A DNA stretch of 7,893 nt from Bacteroidetes bacterium GWA2_31_9b (GTDB lineage Bacteria; Bacteroidota; Bacteroidia; Bacteroidales; UBA12077): NCBI GenBank assembly GCA_001769005.1, contig MENE01000186.1, positions 2,543-10,435 of the forward strand, read 5' to 3'. Below the pieces are notes generated by a model. It had not been told where the DNA came from and did no database searches. It saw only the letters and a list, made by a program, of their open reading frames with translations. Positions 6,889 to 7,893 of this stretch are shown here, one piece after another; the first letter of the stretch is position 1, and every line of letters starts with the position of its first letter. Both the position numbers and the translations under genes were made by a program.

Positions 6889-6896
6889 TAGATTTG
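6889..6896 (+). promoter_or_regulatory. Possible Bacteroidota -7 element (TAGATTTG)
   Basis: TAGATTTG fits the TAnnTTTG -7 consensus known from Bacteroides promoters and lies 54 bp before the receptor ATG. The nearest upstream TTG, at 6871-6873, leaves a 15-bp gap, shorter than usual for the -33 element, so the match is only half convincing. An identical TAGATTTG occurs at 6798-6805, at the edge of the first direct-repeat copy, and is an alternative. Confidence 0.3.
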
Positions 6897-6950
6897 AAAT
6901 AATAGGATATAAAATTATTAACGCATTTCAATTTTATATAATTAAAAATA

Positions 6951-7893
6951 ATGAAAATTGCATTTAAGAAAAACATTTATAAAGTTATTCCGGGTAGATG
7001 TGTTTTTTTATTTATGCTGTTTTTTTTCTTAATTTCAATAAATGAATCCTATTCTCAGAATGACAGCATCAATATTTATGATTTAAATTTAACCCAACTT
7101 TCAAAACTTAAAATTACATCTGCTTCAAAAGTGGAACAAAATATTAACGAAGTTCCATCAACTGTTTTTGTTATTACAGGCAATCAAATTAAGGAAAACG
7201 GATATTTTACTTTAGAAGAAGCTTTATCTGAACTTCCCGGTTTTCAGTTTAGAAATATTAATGGAATAAACAGTTATGTTTTTCAACGAGGAATACCTAA
7301 CCAGAATAATTTAACATTATTACTTATAGATGGTGTACAGGTAAACGAACTCAATTCTGGTGGTTTTTATGCCGGTGGGCAATACAACTTATCAAACGTA
7401 GAACGTATTGAAGTAATTTACGGCCCATCTTCAGTGGTTTATGGTACAAATGCTGTATCGGGTATTATAAATATAATTACTAAAAATCCAACTGAAAAAA
7501 AGGTTAAACTTAATGCACTAGCGGGGAATTTTAACACTTTTAATGGCGATATAAATTCCAGTTATGTAAATAAGAAAAATACATTTGGCGTTTCTGCTTC
7601 AGGTATGTATAAAACAACCGATAAAGCAAATTTAAAAGGTTTTGCCGGCGACAATAACTGGACAGATAATATGGATAACTTTGAAAACGATTATTCATTC
7701 GATTTAAAAATTAAAGCCAGGGATTTTATTTTAGGAACAAATTATATTTATAAAGAAACATCAACCGCAACAAGTGAAAAATCTGTTGAAACTATTTACA
7801 GGGATTATGGTACATCATGGAATATTCAGTTTATAAATAGTTATCTCAATTACAATAAAAAACTAAACGAGAAACTAACATTTACATCTGAAT
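6951..7893 (+). CDS. TonB-dependent outer-membrane receptor, N-terminal part (cut by window edge)
   Basis: The frame is open for 314 codons from 6951 to the edge, so the C-terminal barrel is missing. The N-terminus has K and R residues, a hydrophobic stretch at about 17-30, and a likely signal-peptidase site after S35 (SYS before QND). A short segment, LTQLSKLKITSASK (47-60), precedes the plug domain (about 66-178). The plug shows VPSTVFVIT, LEEALSELPGF, a conserved R113-G114, LLLIDGV and the ERIEVIYGPSSVVYGTNAV...GIINIITK ending, diagnostic of receptors energised by TonB. The first barrel strands follow. There is no N-terminal carboxypeptidase-like CarbopepD domain and no SusD visible, so a SusC-type glycan importer is less likely than a smaller receptor of the siderophore, cobalamin or metal class. 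Substrate cannot be inferred. The 497-bp repeat-filled gap upstream suggests its own promoter. Confidence 0.95.
   Translation, partial: MKIAFKKNIYKVIPGRCVFLFMLFFFLISINESYSQNDSINIYDLNLTQLSKLKITSASKVEQNINEVPSTVFVITGNQIKENGYFTLEEALSELPGFQFRNINGINSYVFQRGIPNQNNLTLLLIDGVQVNELNSGGFYAGGQYNLSNVERIEVIYGPSSVVYGTNAVSGIINIITKNPTEKKVKLNALAGNFNTFNGDINSSYVNKKNTFGVSASGMYKTTDKANLKGFAGDNNWTDNMDNFENDYSFDLKIKARDFILGTNYIYKETSTATSEKSVETIYRDYGTSWNIQFINSYLNYNKKLNEKLTFTSE

Overview
The window looks like part of a Bacteroidota genome, probably Bacteroidales or a relative. It is visibly AT-rich, start codons lack a clear Shine-Dalgarno sequence, stops are mostly TAA, one possible promoter -7 element fits the TAnnTTTG type, and the last gene encodes a TonB-dependent outer-membrane receptor. 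The long intergenic regions carry short, degenerate 7-bp repeats of a kind I associate with uncultured Bacteroidota. No gene here allows a species-level call.

Layout, all genes on the + strand. Positions 1-239 are non-coding and repeat-rich: an imperfect palindrome, a ten-unit CAGGATR heptamer array and a small hairpin. Three genes follow. The first (240-674) encodes a small, probably helical, soluble protein that I do not recognise. Only 34 bp later comes a 1156-residue membrane sensor (709-4179) with a periplasmic dCache-like domain and six PAS domains. After a 114-bp gap comes a 719-residue membrane sensor (4294-6453) with about eight membrane helices and three PAS domains. Positions 6454-6950 are a second repeat-rich non-coding region. 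It holds two more copies of the palindrome/CAGGATR composite, two CTYTGTG paired repeats, an AGTAAT heptamer series and an 18/20-matching direct repeat upstream of the last gene. A TonB-dependent receptor starts at 6951 and runs off the right edge.

The main biological point is that both large sensors end in almost the same coiled-coil tail and have no recognisable output domain: no histidine-kinase H-box or ATPase, and no GGDEF, EAL, HD or methyl-accepting region. The last 58 bases of similarity in the tail are 56/58 identical in DNA, far closer than the rest of the two genes. They also share one paralogous PAS domain. I infer that one senses periplasmic ligands, the other a membrane-linked cue, and that both signal through the same tail to a common partner, either encoded elsewhere or possibly the small protein at 240. 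That is a hypothesis; the sequence shows only architecture and adjacency. The receptor is probably a separate transcription unit.
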